Source: Phycisphaeraceae bacterium
Lineage (GTDB): Bacteria; Planctomycetota; Phycisphaerae; Phycisphaerales; Phycisphaeraceae
NCBI GenBank assembly: GCA_029260655.1
Contig: JAJDCU010000009.1
Location: forward strand, 1-49,252
Reading direction: 5' to 3'
Length of the DNA: 49,252 nucleotides
The position numbers and the translations under genes are program-made. This document shows, in pieces, positions 32,674 through 40,956 of this stretch (the first letter of the stretch is position 1; every line of letters begins with the position of its first letter). The notes beneath the pieces were generated by a model, which saw only the letters and a program-made list of their open reading frames with translations, was not told the origin of the DNA and did no database searches.

Positions 32674-33719
32674 CCGACCTCGCCACATGCCGTGTCACAC
32701 CCGCCACGGCGCTTCGGCCCGGCGCGGTCGCGGCCGTGCTGCTGCATGGCTCGGGCATCACCGAACTGCTGTCAGGGTTGACAGGCCGGGAAACCTGGGA
32801 ACCCGGGCATGTTTATTGGGTGGATATGGCCGGGATCGACCGAGGACTGGCGACGCTGGTGCGCGGCGGTGACCGGGGCTGCGCCCAGCTCATGCCCCAC
32901 GGCGGTCCGCGCATCGTGCAGAATCTATTGACAAAACTTACCGAGCTGGGCGCTGTGATCGACGATGCCCCGGACCCCGCCGTGCTGTACCCCGAGGCCG
33001 ATTCGCAAATCCAGGCCGACGCCCTGGCCGCGGTCGCCCGTGCCGCCAGCCCCGCGGCGATCGACCTGCTCCTGGCCCAGCCGCGGCTTTGGCGTAAGGC
33101 GATACAAACGCCCGCCGACGTGGATCGGGAGTCCATACGGGGTACGTCCCTCCTGCTTGACCGGTTGATCGATCCGCCCACGGTGGTGGTGGTCGGCCGG
33201 CCTAACGTCGGCAAGAGCACGCTGACCAATCGGCTGATGGGCAAGACGGTGAGCCTGGTCGCCGACCTGCCCGGGACCACGCGCGACTGGGTGGGCGCGG
33301 TGGTGGAGTTGGGCGGGGTCCATGACGCGGTGGCCGTGCGCTGGTTGGATACGCCTGGGCTGCGCGCCAGCGACGACACGGTTGAACAAGAAGCGTTGGG
33401 TATCGCACGGAACGTCATCGCGTCGGCCGACGTCTTGATCTCGATGCGCGACGCGCAGCAGGACTGGCCCAAGCCGGGAGCCTTGCCGCGCGAGCCGGAC
33501 CTTCGGGTTGTGAACAAGATCGATCAGTCAGACGGGGTGTGGCCCGACGCGATCCCGATCAGCGCCGCGACCGGACGGGGGATCGACACGCTGCAACAGC
33601 GCGTGGTCGCGGCGCTTGGGCTGGGCCGCATCGAACCGGATCCGCTGTGGGCGTTTTCCGATACGCTGCGGCGGTTTGTCCTGGGTGAAACAGACGGCCT
33701 GTCGGGCTACCTGGGTTGA
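32670..33719 (+). CDS. Shortened MnmE-like GTPase
   Basis: The ATGA start gives 349 residues. The N-terminus resembles the tetrahydrofolate-binding domain of MnmE (GAVAAVLLHGSGI..., LMPHGGPRIVQNLLTKL for the family HGG motif). The Ras-like domain has G1 GRPNVGKST (176-184), G2 PGTTRDWV, G3 DTPG (227-230), G4 NKID (282-285) and G5 SAA. MnmE is about 450 residues and ends in a CxGK motif needed for tRNA wobble-uridine modification; here the helical domain is strongly reduced and the protein ends GLSGYLG with no such Cys. So it is a paralogue, probably not a working MnmE. Translation is coupled to the upstream membrane protein. Confidence 0.8.
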   Translation: MTDLATCRVTPATALRPGAVAAVLLHGSGITELLSGLTGRETWEPGHVYWVDMAGIDRGLATLVRGGDRGCAQLMPHGGPRIVQNLLTKLTELGAVIDDAPDPAVLYPEADSQIQADALAAVARAASPAAIDLLLAQPRLWRKAIQTPADVDRESIRGTSLLLDRLIDPPTVVVVGRPNVGKSTLTNRLMGKTVSLVADLPGTTRDWVGAVVELGGVHDAVAVRWLDTPGLRASDDTVEQEALGIARNVIASADVLISMRDAQQDWPKPGALPREPDLRVVNKIDQSDGVWPDAIPISAATGRGIDTLQQRVVAALGLGRIEPDPLWAFSDTLRRFVLGETDGLSGYLG

Positions 33720-33753
33720 TAACGCGTGTTCGGCTCAATAACAGCAGGATGTG

Positions 33754-33805
33754 ATAGCCGCGATCTTACAGATCGCGGATCCGCCGGCTGTAAGCCATCG
33801 GCTAT
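33754..33805. repeat. Nested inverted repeat between convergent genes
   Basis: Outer arms ATAGCCG (33754-33760) and CGGCTAT (33799-33805) enclose a perfect hairpin CCGCGATC-TTACA-GATCGCGG (33758-33778) and a second imperfect one, GCCGGCT/AGCC..CGGC. The outer and first inner stems share CCG, so they compete. It lies between the stop codons of two converging genes and may be a REP-like element or bidirectional terminator, though no T-tract is present. Confidence 0.6.
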
Positions 33806-33851
33806 GAAAGACTGATCACTGTGGATGTGAACTGCGTGCTCGGTTCAGCTA

Positions 33852-34880
33852 TCACGACGGAGGCTTGTCGTCCGGGTCGGCGATGCTGTCGCGCATCGAC
33901 GTGTCCGCCTGGATGTTCTTCATCCGGTAGTAGTCCATGATCCCCATGTTCCCCGAGCGGAACGCATCGGCCATCGCCTTGGGGACCTCGGCCTCGGCTA
34001 GCACGACCAGCGCCCGGTTCTTGGCGACGTCCGCGTTGTGTTCTTGTTCCTGAGCCACCGCCATCGCACGGCGTTTCTCGGCTTCGGCCTGGAAACGGTG
34101 CTTGTCGGCCTCGGCCTGGTCGCTCTGGAGTTTGGCGCCGATGTTCTCGCCCACGTCGATGTCAGCGATGTCGATCGACAAAATCTCAAACGCCGTCCCC
34201 GCGTCCAGCCCCTTGCTCAAGACGACCTTGGAGATCTTGTCAGGGTTTTCGAGCACCGCCTTGTGCGACGTGGCCGAGCCGATCGTTGTCACGATGCCCT
34301 CGCCGACGCGGGCGATGATCGTCTCTTCGGTCGCCCCGCCGATCAGTCGCGCCAGGTTGGCGCGCACGGTCACTCGGGCGCGGGCCCGCAACTGGATACC
34401 GTCCTGCGCGACCGCGTCGATCGTTGCCCGGCTCTGCCCGGAGTGGGGGCAGTCGATGACCTTGGGGTTCACGGACGTCTGTACCGCGTCGAGGATGTCA
34501 CGCCCGGCCAGGTCGATCGCGCAGGCCGTGTCCCACGCCAGCTCGATCTTCGCACGGTCGGCGGCGATCAGTGCGTTGACCACGCGCGGCACGTTGCCCC
34601 GCGCCAGGTAGTGCGTCTCGAGCTGGTCCGATGAGATGTTCAGCCCGGCCTTGACCGCCTGGATGCGCGATAGCACGATGATCCGAGGGTTCACCTTCCT
34701 AAACCACATCCCCACCAGCGAGCCGAAGCTGACCTTGGCCCCGGAAACCATCGCCTGGATCCACAAGCCAAAGAAGCGGAGCAGGAAAACCAGCAGGGCG
34801 AAGATGACCAGGGCAACGATTGCGCCCAAGGCGATCAGGCCGACGTTTCCCAAGGTCAGCAGGGGGGTAAGAGCGTTCAT
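33852..34880 (-). CDS. floA: Flotillin-like protein FloA
   Basis: The 342-residue protein starts with a hydrophobic hairpin (about 8-45, ending [18 protein letters not shown]), a SPFH-type core with [25 protein letters not shown] (in parts), [32 protein letters not shown], and a C-terminal Ala/Glu/Lys coiled coil ([17 protein letters not shown]). This is the FloA (YqfA) subfamily, which organises functional membrane microdomains. The ATG has GAGGGAG eight bases upstream. No nfeD gene is next to it. A truncated second copy lies directly upstream on the same strand. Confidence 0.93.
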   Translation of the reverse strand: MNALTPLLTLGNVGLIALGAIVALVIFALLVFLLRFFGLWIQAMVSGAKVSFGSLVGMWFRKVNPRIIVLSRIQAVKAGLNISSDQLETHYLARGNVPRVVNALIAADRAKIELAWDTACAIDLAGRDILDAVQTSVNPKVIDCPHSGQSRATIDAVAQDGIQLRARARVTVRANLARLIGGATEETIIARVGEGIVTTIGSATSHKAVLENPDKISKVVLSKGLDAGTAFEILSIDIADIDVGENIGAKLQSDQAEADKHRFQAEAEKRRAMAVAQEQEHNADVAKNRALVVLAEAEVPKAMADAFRSGNMGIMDYYRMKNIQADTSMRDSIADPDDKPPS

Positions 34881-35112
34881 GGCGACTCCCTCGGGGAAAA
34901 TGAGGATACGGGTCCGTTACCGATCATCTACATCATGACCGAACCGCATCGCCGAGACAACCCCGCCAGCGTCATCAGTCCCCGGCCCGGGGCGCGGCGT
35001 GCCCGGATGCCCGGGATCGATACACGCCAGGCCCGCTACCTCGGGTCAATGTGGCTCCTGTTGTAGTTCCCATCCCAGGCCGTCCTGCCCCGACGTGGTG
35101 GCTGTCTAGGTC

Positions 35113-35532
35113 CTATGGGTTCGCCAGCGCCTGTACCTCGGCGACCGGATCGCCGCCCGCCAGGTCGATCGCGCAAGCCATATCCCAGTCCATCTCGACG
35201 TAGATTCGATCCGCGACGATCAAGGCGTTGACCACACGCGAAATATTCCCGCCGGCCAGGTAGTGGGCTTCGAGTTGGTCCATCGAGACGCCCAGTCCGG
35301 CCTTGACCGCCTGGATCCGAGTCAGCACGACCAGGCGTACGTCTACCCTTCGAAACCGCATACCCACCAGTTTGGACAGACTCACAGGGGCCCCCGAGAT
35401 CAGAGCCTGAATCCACAGCCCAAAGAAGCGGAGGAAAAAGATCATCAAGCAGAAGACGAGCAGGGCAACGATTATGAGCATCGCGATCAGGCCGGCGTTG
35501 CCAAGAGTCAGCAGGGGGGTAAGAGCGTTCAT
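35113..35532 (-). CDS. Truncated tandem paralogue of FloA
   Basis: The 139-residue frame aligns without gaps to FloA residues 1-139: [45 protein letters not shown] and CAIDLAG all match, and well over half of the residues look identical. It then stops exactly where FloA continues into [12 protein letters not shown]. The leader just before the ATG (GAGGGAGTCGCC) is identical to that of floA. It keeps the membrane hairpin and part of the SPFH domain but lacks the coiled coil. It could be a decaying duplicate or a short protein that interferes with FloA oligomers. The sequence up to floA (232 bp) shows only faint traces of the missing part. Confidence 0.75.
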   Translation of the reverse strand: MNALTPLLTLGNAGLIAMLIIVALLVFCLMIFFLRFFGLWIQALISGAPVSLSKLVGMRFRRVDVRLVVLTRIQAVKAGLGVSMDQLEAHYLAGGNISRVVNALIVADRIYVEMDWDMACAIDLAGGDPVAEVQALANP

Positions 35533-35683
35533 GGCGACTCCCTCGGGAACATGATGGTATGCGAACGTGCCCGACCACTACATCATGCACGATGGGGGCC
35601 AGCGAGACCAGCGTCCGGACCCGCCGGGTTCTGGCGTGGTAGCGCGGCGGGGTGAGATTACCGGAACCACGACGGACCATCGC

Positions 35684-35722
35684 GGGAATTCGCGCTCGGA
35701 ATTCCCGGCTTGCGGTTATAAT
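35684..35722 (+). promoter_or_regulatory. Operator-like inverted repeat and -10 element
   Basis: A perfect inverted repeat GGGAATTC-GCGCTCG-GAATTCCC (35684-35706) is followed ten bases later by a perfect TATAAT (35717-35722). No clear -35 box is present; the repeat covers the place where it would be (about 35694). The ATG of the next gene lies 41 bp downstream. This layout suits an operator for a dimeric regulator or an activator-dependent promoter. Confidence 0.5.
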
Positions 35723-35763
35723 CCGAGCCAACCCAAAGCAATGCAACCAAGAGGAATCAGCTT

Positions 35764-36882
35764 ATGCGAGCGATCGTGACCGGCCAGGTAGGCATGGACA
35801 AGAAAGAGTATCTCCAGGGGGTGGTCGATTTCGCCGGGCAGCAGGGCGAGCAGATCGAGCTATATAACGTCGGCGACAGGATGTACACCGAGGACCCCGA
35901 TGTCCGATCGGGCCGGATCCTGGACCTGCAACTCAGCCGGCTCAACTCGCTTCGCCGGGCCGCGTTCAAGGACATCATCAGCGAGTCCGAGGGCCAGCCG
36001 AACATTATTGTCAACACCCACGCCACGTTTCGATGGCGGCACGGGCTGTTCAGCGCGTTTGATTTCGACCAGGTCGAGGCCCTCAAGCCCGACCTGCTGA
36101 TCTGCCTGCTGGATAACATCGAGGTCGTCGCCGAACGCCTGCACAGCAAGTACACCTCCGACGCCACGCTCAAAGACCTGATGGTCTGGCGTGAAGAAGA
36201 GATCATGGCGACCGAGTTGGTGGCCCAGGCGCTGAAGATCCCCAACCGGTTCTATGTGTTGTCGCGGGGCCGGCACAAGGACACCATCGAGACCTGCTAC
36301 CGCCTGATCTGCCGCCCGGAGATGAAGACGGTCTACCCCTCGTTCCCGATGACCCACGTCGTCAACCTGCCGGACACGCTCGCCGAGATAGACGCCTTCC
36401 GCGCCGAATTGGCCAAGCACTTCATCGCTTTCGACCCCGCCGACGTGGACGAGAAGCTGCTGCTGGACGCCGCCATCGCGGCCGCCAAGGACGGCAAGGA
36501 GTTCATCGAGATCGATCCGGGATCGTTCTCCGGCGGGCAGGAAAAAATCAGCGTCTCCGTCAAGCAGGTCCTGGACATCGCCGGCGACGTCGACGGGCAG
36601 ATCTACTCCCGCGACTTCAAGATGGTCCGCCAAAGCGACATGATCGTTTCGCTGGTCCCCGAACTCCCCGACGGCATGCCCGGGCTCTCAAGCGGGGTCG
36701 AGCGTGAACTGCATCATGCCTTCGAGCACGGCCGAGAGGTCTACGTCGTCTGGAAGCCCAAACGCCTGCCCAGCCCCTTCATCACCGAGACCGCGACCCA
36801 GGTCTTCAAAAGCACCGAAGAAGCGCTCGCTTACTTCGAGAAGCAGGGGATGTTCTCGCAGGTGAACCTGTTTGGGAAGTAG
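35764..36882 (+). CDS. AdkA-like / deoxyribosyltransferase-like fusion protein, function unknown
   Basis: Of the 372 residues, 1-205 resemble archaeal adenylate kinase AdkA: MRAIVTGQVGMDKKEYL at the P-loop, YNVGDRMY, LQLSRLNSLRRAAFKDI, NIIVNTHATFRW, LKPDLLICLLDNIEVVAERL. The P-loop is degenerate: GxxxxGK[ST] reads GQVGMDKK, keeping Lys but losing the last Gly and the Ser/Thr. The C-terminal part (about 285-370) has the nucleoside 2-deoxyribosyltransferase pattern (DFKMVRQSDMIVSLVPELP, SSGVERELHHAFEHGREVYVVW). A middle region contains FSGGQEKISVSVKQ. A nucleotide-handling role is likely; the reaction is unknown. GAGG lies upstream of the ATG; the gene stands alone between an inverted-repeat promoter and a terminator. 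Confidence 0.7.
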   Translation: MRAIVTGQVGMDKKEYLQGVVDFAGQQGEQIELYNVGDRMYTEDPDVRSGRILDLQLSRLNSLRRAAFKDIISESEGQPNIIVNTHATFRWRHGLFSAFDFDQVEALKPDLLICLLDNIEVVAERLHSKYTSDATLKDLMVWREEEIMATELVAQALKIPNRFYVLSRGRHKDTIETCYRLICRPEMKTVYPSFPMTHVVNLPDTLAEIDAFRAELAKHFIAFDPADVDEKLLLDAAIAAAKDGKEFIEIDPGSFSGGQEKISVSVKQVLDIAGDVDGQIYSRDFKMVRQSDMIVSLVPELPDGMPGLSSGVERELHHAFEHGREVYVVWKPKRLPSPFITETATQVFKSTEEALAYFEKQGMFSQVNLFGK

Positions 36883-36911
36883 TAAGGAGCGTGTGCTTTA
36901 ACACACAAACA

Positions 36912-36938
36912 AAGCCCACAGATTCAATCCGTGGGCTT
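36912..36938. terminator. Bidirectional intrinsic terminator
   Basis: Stem AAGCCCAC/GTGGGCTT (36912-36919 with 36931-36938), with a T-rich TTTGTTTGTGTGTT run on the minus-strand side. It serves the two converging genes, best in the minus direction. Confidence 0.65.
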
Positions 36939-36963
36939 CTGTGCAATACTCACTTTGTATAAC

Positions 36964-38841
36964 TCAGATAGCGTCTTGACTACTTGACGATCTACCCCAC
37001 CTGCGCCGCCACTTCAACCCGCAAAAACCCGCCGCACCAAGCAAGGCCAGCGTTCCCGGTTCGGGCACAAGAGCAAGCACTTGCGGGGGCGGCGAGCCGG
37101 CGTTCCAGTTACCGACGATGATGTTGATGTCTTCGATGCCCACAAACCCGTCGCCGGACGGGTCGGCCAGGGGGTCGCCCGGGGGTACGGCCTGGTTCCA
37201 GTTTTCCAGCACGATGCTCAGGTCCTCGATGCCTACGAAGCCATCGCCGTTAAGGTCGCCGGTGAGTGGGGCGAGGGTGATCGTCAGTGTGGCGTTTGGG
37301 TCGAAAAAGTCATTTGAAAATACCCTCGTTGAGTTCAGGTCATAGCTGAATGGCGAGCCATCGGTGAGGATGCCCTCCAGCGTTACGTCGCGGTCGGTGA
37401 TCAATGTCGATACCCCGAGCGTCAGCCCCGGCGTCAGGTCAACGCCGTCCAGGGTGAACGATGGGCCCGTGAGGTTCATCACGCCGCCGGCGAAGGCGTC
37501 GATCTGGTTGTCCACGTCCCCCCCGCTGATGTTGACCGTGCTGCCGGAGTGAGCTTCTAAGAACGGGCCCATAGTCCCACGGGTGATATTGACCGTACTG
37601 CCGGGGTGGGCGATGAGGAAGCGGTTCACGGTCCCGCCGCTGAGGTTGACGGTGCCGTTGGCGCTGAGTTCTCCGGCTACGAACCCGCCGTTGATGTTGA
37701 CCGTACTGTCGGGGGCGGAAATCAATAGAGAACCCACCGTTCCGCCGTTGATATTCAACGTTGATAGGGGGGCGACAGTGAAGTTGTCTCCCAGCACCCC
37801 ACCGTCGCTGAGATTGAGTGTCTGACCGGTCCGCAGCCCCCGCGGCTCGGGACCGGCAGGGATATTGACCACGCCCGGTGCCGACGGCAGAGCCGCCTTG
37901 GTCAGCGTCAGCGTCCCATCGGCAATAATGTCTTGTCGTACGGTGCTAAGTAGCAGTACCGTACCGTCAGCGAGCGTGGCGGTCAGGCGTGAGCCGACAG
38001 GTATGTTGATCCCGACCGAATCACCCAAATTATTCAGCCCTGCGACAGGGACGCCCTCCAGGAAGAACTCGCCGCCGCTTAGGTTGACCGTGCTGCCGGA
38101 GAATGAAGTGAAATCACGGTCCACGATCCCGCCGGTGATGTTAATCGTGCTGCCGGAGAAGGCGTCCAAGCTTTCTCTTACTCTCCCGCCGCTGATGTTG
38201 ATCGTGCTGCCTGATTCGGCTTGGAAGTCTCTAGCTACGTCCCCCCCGCTGATGTTGACCGTGCTGCCGGAGAGGGCAGCGGAACTGTCGGTGAAGATTG
38301 AGCCTTCAGACAGGGTTCCGCCTGTGATGTTGACCGTGCTTCCGACGCCGGCTGTGAATCCGCCTCTCACGACCCCGCCGCTGAGGTTGACCGTGCCGTT
38401 GGAAGTGAGGCGTTCGCCCACGCTCCCGCCGCTGATGTTGACAGTGCTTCCGGAGCTGGCGTCAAAGTCTGAGCTCATGATCCCGCCGCTGATGTTGATC
38501 GTGCTGCCGGAGAAAGCGTCGAAGATACCGTTTACCCCTCCACCGCTGAGGTTGACCGTGGTGCCGGCATACGCGTCAAAGCCGACATCCACAAATCCGT
38601 CGGTGATGTTGACCTCGATGTTTGTGCTCGAACCATCCGCGGCGCCGGCAATGAAATCAGCGCCGATGACACCACCAACGAACAGGTTCAGCTGTGTATC
38701 CGAGCCGATCGAGCCGGGGTCGGGATCCGAGGGGATATTGATGATGGTGCCGAAGACTTGGGCGGTAGCGGGGGCGGTCAGTGCCCAAGCGAACAGGCAG
38801 ACCGCCGACGCCAATAAAAGACTCAACCTTGGAAACGGCAT
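36964..38841 (-). CDS. Secreted beta-helix repeat protein with dockerin-like pair and PEP-CTERM anchor
   Basis: The ATG at 38841 (AGGGG nine bases upstream) gives 625 residues with a signal peptide (1-28, cut after APATAQ). About fifteen degenerate repeats of some 20-23 residues follow, each with a core like SGSTVNISGG, in two blocks separated by a non-repeat segment (VPVAGLNNLGDSVGINIP to TKAALPSAPGVV). Such repeats form right-handed beta-helices. A paired dockerin-like motif (GDLNGDGFVGIEDLSIVLE, SGDGFVGIEDINIIVG) and a PEP-CTERM tail VPEPGTLALLGAAGF...WRRRW end the protein. It is probably exported and anchored or processed by an exosortase, none of which is in the window. The frame is open to 39174 but nothing supports an earlier start. 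Confidence 0.85.
   Translation of the reverse strand: MPFPRLSLLLASAVCLFAWALTAPATAQVFGTIINIPSDPDPGSIGSDTQLNLFVGGVIGADFIAGAADGSSTNIEVNITDGFVDVGFDAYAGTTVNLSGGGVNGIFDAFSGSTINISGGIMSSDFDASSGSTVNISGGSVGERLTSNGTVNLSGGVVRGGFTAGVGSTVNITGGTLSEGSIFTDSSAALSGSTVNISGGDVARDFQAESGSTINISGGRVRESLDAFSGSTINITGGIVDRDFTSFSGSTVNLSGGEFFLEGVPVAGLNNLGDSVGINIPVGSRLTATLADGTVLLLSTVRQDIIADGTLTLTKAALPSAPGVVNIPAGPEPRGLRTGQTLNLSDGGVLGDNFTVAPLSTLNINGGTVGSLLISAPDSTVNINGGFVAGELSANGTVNLSGGTVNRFLIAHPGSTVNITRGTMGPFLEAHSGSTVNISGGDVDNQIDAFAGGVMNLTGPSFTLDGVDLTPGLTLGVSTLITDRDVTLEGILTDGSPFSYDLNSTRVFSNDFFDPNATLTITLAPLTGDLNGDGFVGIEDLSIVLENWNQAVPPGDPLADPSGDGFVGIEDINIIVGNWNAGSPPPQVLALVPEPGTLALLGAAGFCGLKWRRRWGRSSSSQDAI
37515..38625 (-). repeat. 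Degenerate repeats of about 60-69 bp inside the beta-helix gene
   Basis: On the plus strand a unit like TGATGTTGACCGTGCTGCCG recurs about fifteen times, for example near 37527, 38246, 38428 and 38490, with spacing in multiples of three. Two blocks (about 37515-37770 and 38065-38625) flank unique sequence. They encode the SGSTVNISGG protein repeats and may recombine with each other. Confidence 0.8.
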
Positions 38842-39216
38842 TTGGATTACCCCTGGCTTAATGGTGCAGCCTGGACAGGACTGCCGGTAGCGAAACAGCG
38901 AGACCCGCTCTATCCCCCTCATCGGGACCCCGGAGGGGGGGAGGGGGGGCCGAGTATCTATGTAAGTTGTTCGGCCGTTGACAAGGATAGAAATTAGAAA
39001 AGACGACGGGTTACCTGAGTCGGCATGTATCTTCTGAAATGATTCCACCCCCGACAGCATTGGCAGGGGTGATCGTTGGAGGGATTCACGCATCGCCGAC
39101 GCCGGGTACTCAGCGAAACGATGCTCCGGATATCCGGGTCTTCGTCGTTCTTGGACGGGTCCAGGCACAGGCATCGCGGTTCGGAATTAATATCTGCCAA
39201 GAAGACGGTGCTGAAC
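38842..39216 (-). other. Upstream region of the beta-helix gene, with G-rich tract
   Basis: No credible gene lies here. A possible minus-strand promoter is TTGTCA (38984-38979), 18-bp spacer, TAGATA (38960-38955). Just inside the leader two runs of seven G on the plus strand, separated by one A (38935-38949), could fold as a G-quadruplex. The remaining 230 bp up to the peptidase stop codon show nothing I recognise. Confidence 0.35.
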
Positions 39217-40602
39217 TTATTTGCCGACCTGCGCCACCTCCGCGAGCAGCAGAGCAAGCGTCTTGCAGCCTAGCTTGAGCCGTTCGAGCCCGAAGTGTTC
39301 GTCGGGGGAGTGGATGTTGTCGTCGTTGAGGCCGAACCCGATCAATAACGTGTCCAGTCCCAGCTTCTGCTTGAAGTCTGCGATGACGGGGATGGTCGCG
39401 CCGTCACGGACCAGGACGGGAGGTCGGCCCTGGGCGTTCTCGATCGCTTTGGCGGCGGCTGCCATGTAGGGCGAGTCGATGGGGACGGCGACGGGATACG
39501 CTTCGCCGTGTTGCTGGATTTCCCATCGGCAGCCGCCGGTGTTCTGGGCGCCAAGCCAGTCGGTGAACTGCTTGGCGATCTTTTTTGGGTCCATGTTGGC
39601 GGGGATGCGGAAGCTGACTTTTGCGCCGGCGAAGCTTGGGATGACGGTCTTGGCGCCCTCGCCCATGTACCCGCCGTAAAGCCCGTTGACATCGCAGGCC
39701 GGGCGTGCCCATCTTCGTTCGAGCGTGGCGTAGCCCGCTTCGCCGAAAGCTTCAGCGCCGACCGGGCCGAGGAAGTCTTCATCGATGAACCCGAGCCGTG
39801 CCCATCGCGCGGCTTCTTCGGCATCCAGCGGCGCGACGTCGTCGTAGAACCCGGGGATGTTGATGCGGTTGTCCTCGGTGAAGAGGTTAGCCAGGACGCG
39901 GGGCAGGATCGTGGCGGGGTTGGCGAGGGTGCCGCCGTAGACGCCCGAGTGCAGGTCGCGTGCCGGGCCGTGGAGCTTGAGGTCGAAGTAGACCAGCCCG
40001 CGCAGGGCGTAGGTGATCGCGGGGGTGTTTGGGTCCCACATCGTCGTGTCGCTGACCACGGCGATGTCGGCCTTGAGTTGATCCTTGTATTCCTCTAAGA
40101 ACCCGTCGAGCCCGACGCTGCCGCACTCCTCTTCGCCCTCGATCATGACGGTGACGTGGCAGGGCAGCTTCTGTCCGGTCTGCTTGTAGGCGCGCAGAGC
40201 TTCGAGGAAGCAGGCGACCTGGCCCTTGTCATCCGATGCGCCCCGTGCATACAGATCGCCATCGCGGACGGTCGGCTCGAACGGCGGGCTGGTCCATTTC
40301 TCAACCGGGTCAGGCGGCTGCACGTCGTAATGCCCATAGAACAGCACCCTCGGCGAGGCGGGGTCGGCGACGTCGTCGTCGGTCGTGCGCGCCAGGACCA
40401 CCGGATGGCCGGCCGTCTGGCAGACTTTCGCATCCAGCCCGCTTGCACGCAGATGGTCGGCGACCCAATCGGCGGCGGCGTTGATGTGGCCTTTGTACGC
40501 CGAATCGGTGCTGACGCTGGGGATTTTCAGGAAGTCACACAAACGGGCGACCGCCGCGTCGTGGTCATTTGCCAGGTGGTCGATGATCGGGTGGTCACGC
40601 AT
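39217..40602 (-). CDS. M20 family metallodipeptidase
   Basis: The 461-residue enzyme has the complete set of M20 motifs: FYGHYDVQPPD (first metal His and Asp), GASDDKGQ (bridging Asp), EGEEECGS (catalytic Glu and metal Glu), a dimerisation lid with DLHSGVYGG, and the last metal His in DDNIHSPDEHF. This is the long dipeptidase (CNDP/PepV-like) subgroup acting on small peptides with two zinc or manganese ions in the cytoplasm. It starts three bases after the Rieske gene stop with GAGG nine bases upstream. The gene pair is probably one transcript. Confidence 0.92.
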   Translation of the reverse strand: MRDHPIIDHLANDHDAAVARLCDFLKIPSVSTDSAYKGHINAAADWVADHLRASGLDAKVCQTAGHPVVLARTTDDDVADPASPRVLFYGHYDVQPPDPVEKWTSPPFEPTVRDGDLYARGASDDKGQVACFLEALRAYKQTGQKLPCHVTVMIEGEEECGSVGLDGFLEEYKDQLKADIAVVSDTTMWDPNTPAITYALRGLVYFDLKLHGPARDLHSGVYGGTLANPATILPRVLANLFTEDNRINIPGFYDDVAPLDAEEAARWARLGFIDEDFLGPVGAEAFGEAGYATLERRWARPACDVNGLYGGYMGEGAKTVIPSFAGAKVSFRIPANMDPKKIAKQFTDWLGAQNTGGCRWEIQQHGEAYPVAVPIDSPYMAAAAKAIENAQGRPPVLVRDGATIPVIADFKQKLGLDTLLIGFGLNDDNIHSPDEHFGLERLKLGCKTLALLLAEVAQVGK

Positions 40603-40605
40603 GGG

Positions 40606-40956
40606 TCACGCCTCTTCATTCTCAAGAAAGACCTGAACGATACCGGCTTCGACCCGGACGGGGTAGGTCTTTACCGGGCGTTCATCGTCGGGGAAGTCGA
40701 TATTCTTGCCGGTCTTGATGTGGTAGGTATAGCCGTGGTAAAGGCAGGTGAGCGTCATCCCGTGGCGCTCGCCGTCACCCAGCGGGGCCCCGGCGTGGGG
40801 GCATTGGTTCTTGAGCACATAGAATGCCCCGTCCACATTCAGCACGACCAGGGCTGTGTCGGGGATTCCATCGGAGCCGGGCGAGGTGACGCAGGTGTGT
40901 TGCTGGGGTGGGAAGTCGCTTATTGGACCCAGGTCGGTCCAGGTAGTCGTTGTCAT
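40606..40956 (-). CDS. Rieske-type [2Fe-2S] ferredoxin
   Basis: A 116-residue protein with no signal peptide and the two Rieske ligand motifs CPHAGAPLGDG (CxH) and CLYHG (CxxH), 18 residues apart. It resembles stand-alone Rieske ferredoxins such as the small subunit of nitrite reductase (NirD) or dioxygenase electron carriers, which shuttle electrons in the cytoplasm. No oxygenase or nitrite reductase gene is near. The frame is open up to 41277, but MTTTTW at 40956 fits family length. It is followed directly by the M20 dipeptidase. Confidence 0.9.
   Translation of the reverse strand: MTTTTWTDLGPISDFPPQQHTCVTSPGSDGIPDTALVVLNVDGAFYVLKNQCPHAGAPLGDGERHGMTLTCLYHGYTYHIKTGKNIDFPDDERPVKTYPVRVEAGIVQVFLENEEA

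Noticed and set aside
35036-35112. Frameshifted continuation of the truncated FloA copy
   Set aside because: I translated the downstream sequence in the same and one shifted frame; only a short QDG-like match appears, too weak to call a frameshift.
37515-38625. Regular repeats considered as a CRISPR array
   Set aside because: Repeats are degenerate, in frame, encode protein and have no unique spacers or cas genes.
37865-38890. 341-codon plus-strand frame across the beta-helix gene
   Set aside because: Its repeats (PPLMLTVLPE) are the reverse reading of the SGSTVNISGG repeats; no signal peptide or start signal.
38842-39174. N-terminal extension of the beta-helix protein up to 39174
   Set aside because: The extension would put the clear signal peptide over 100 residues inside the protein, and the ATG at 38841 has a Shine-Dalgarno.
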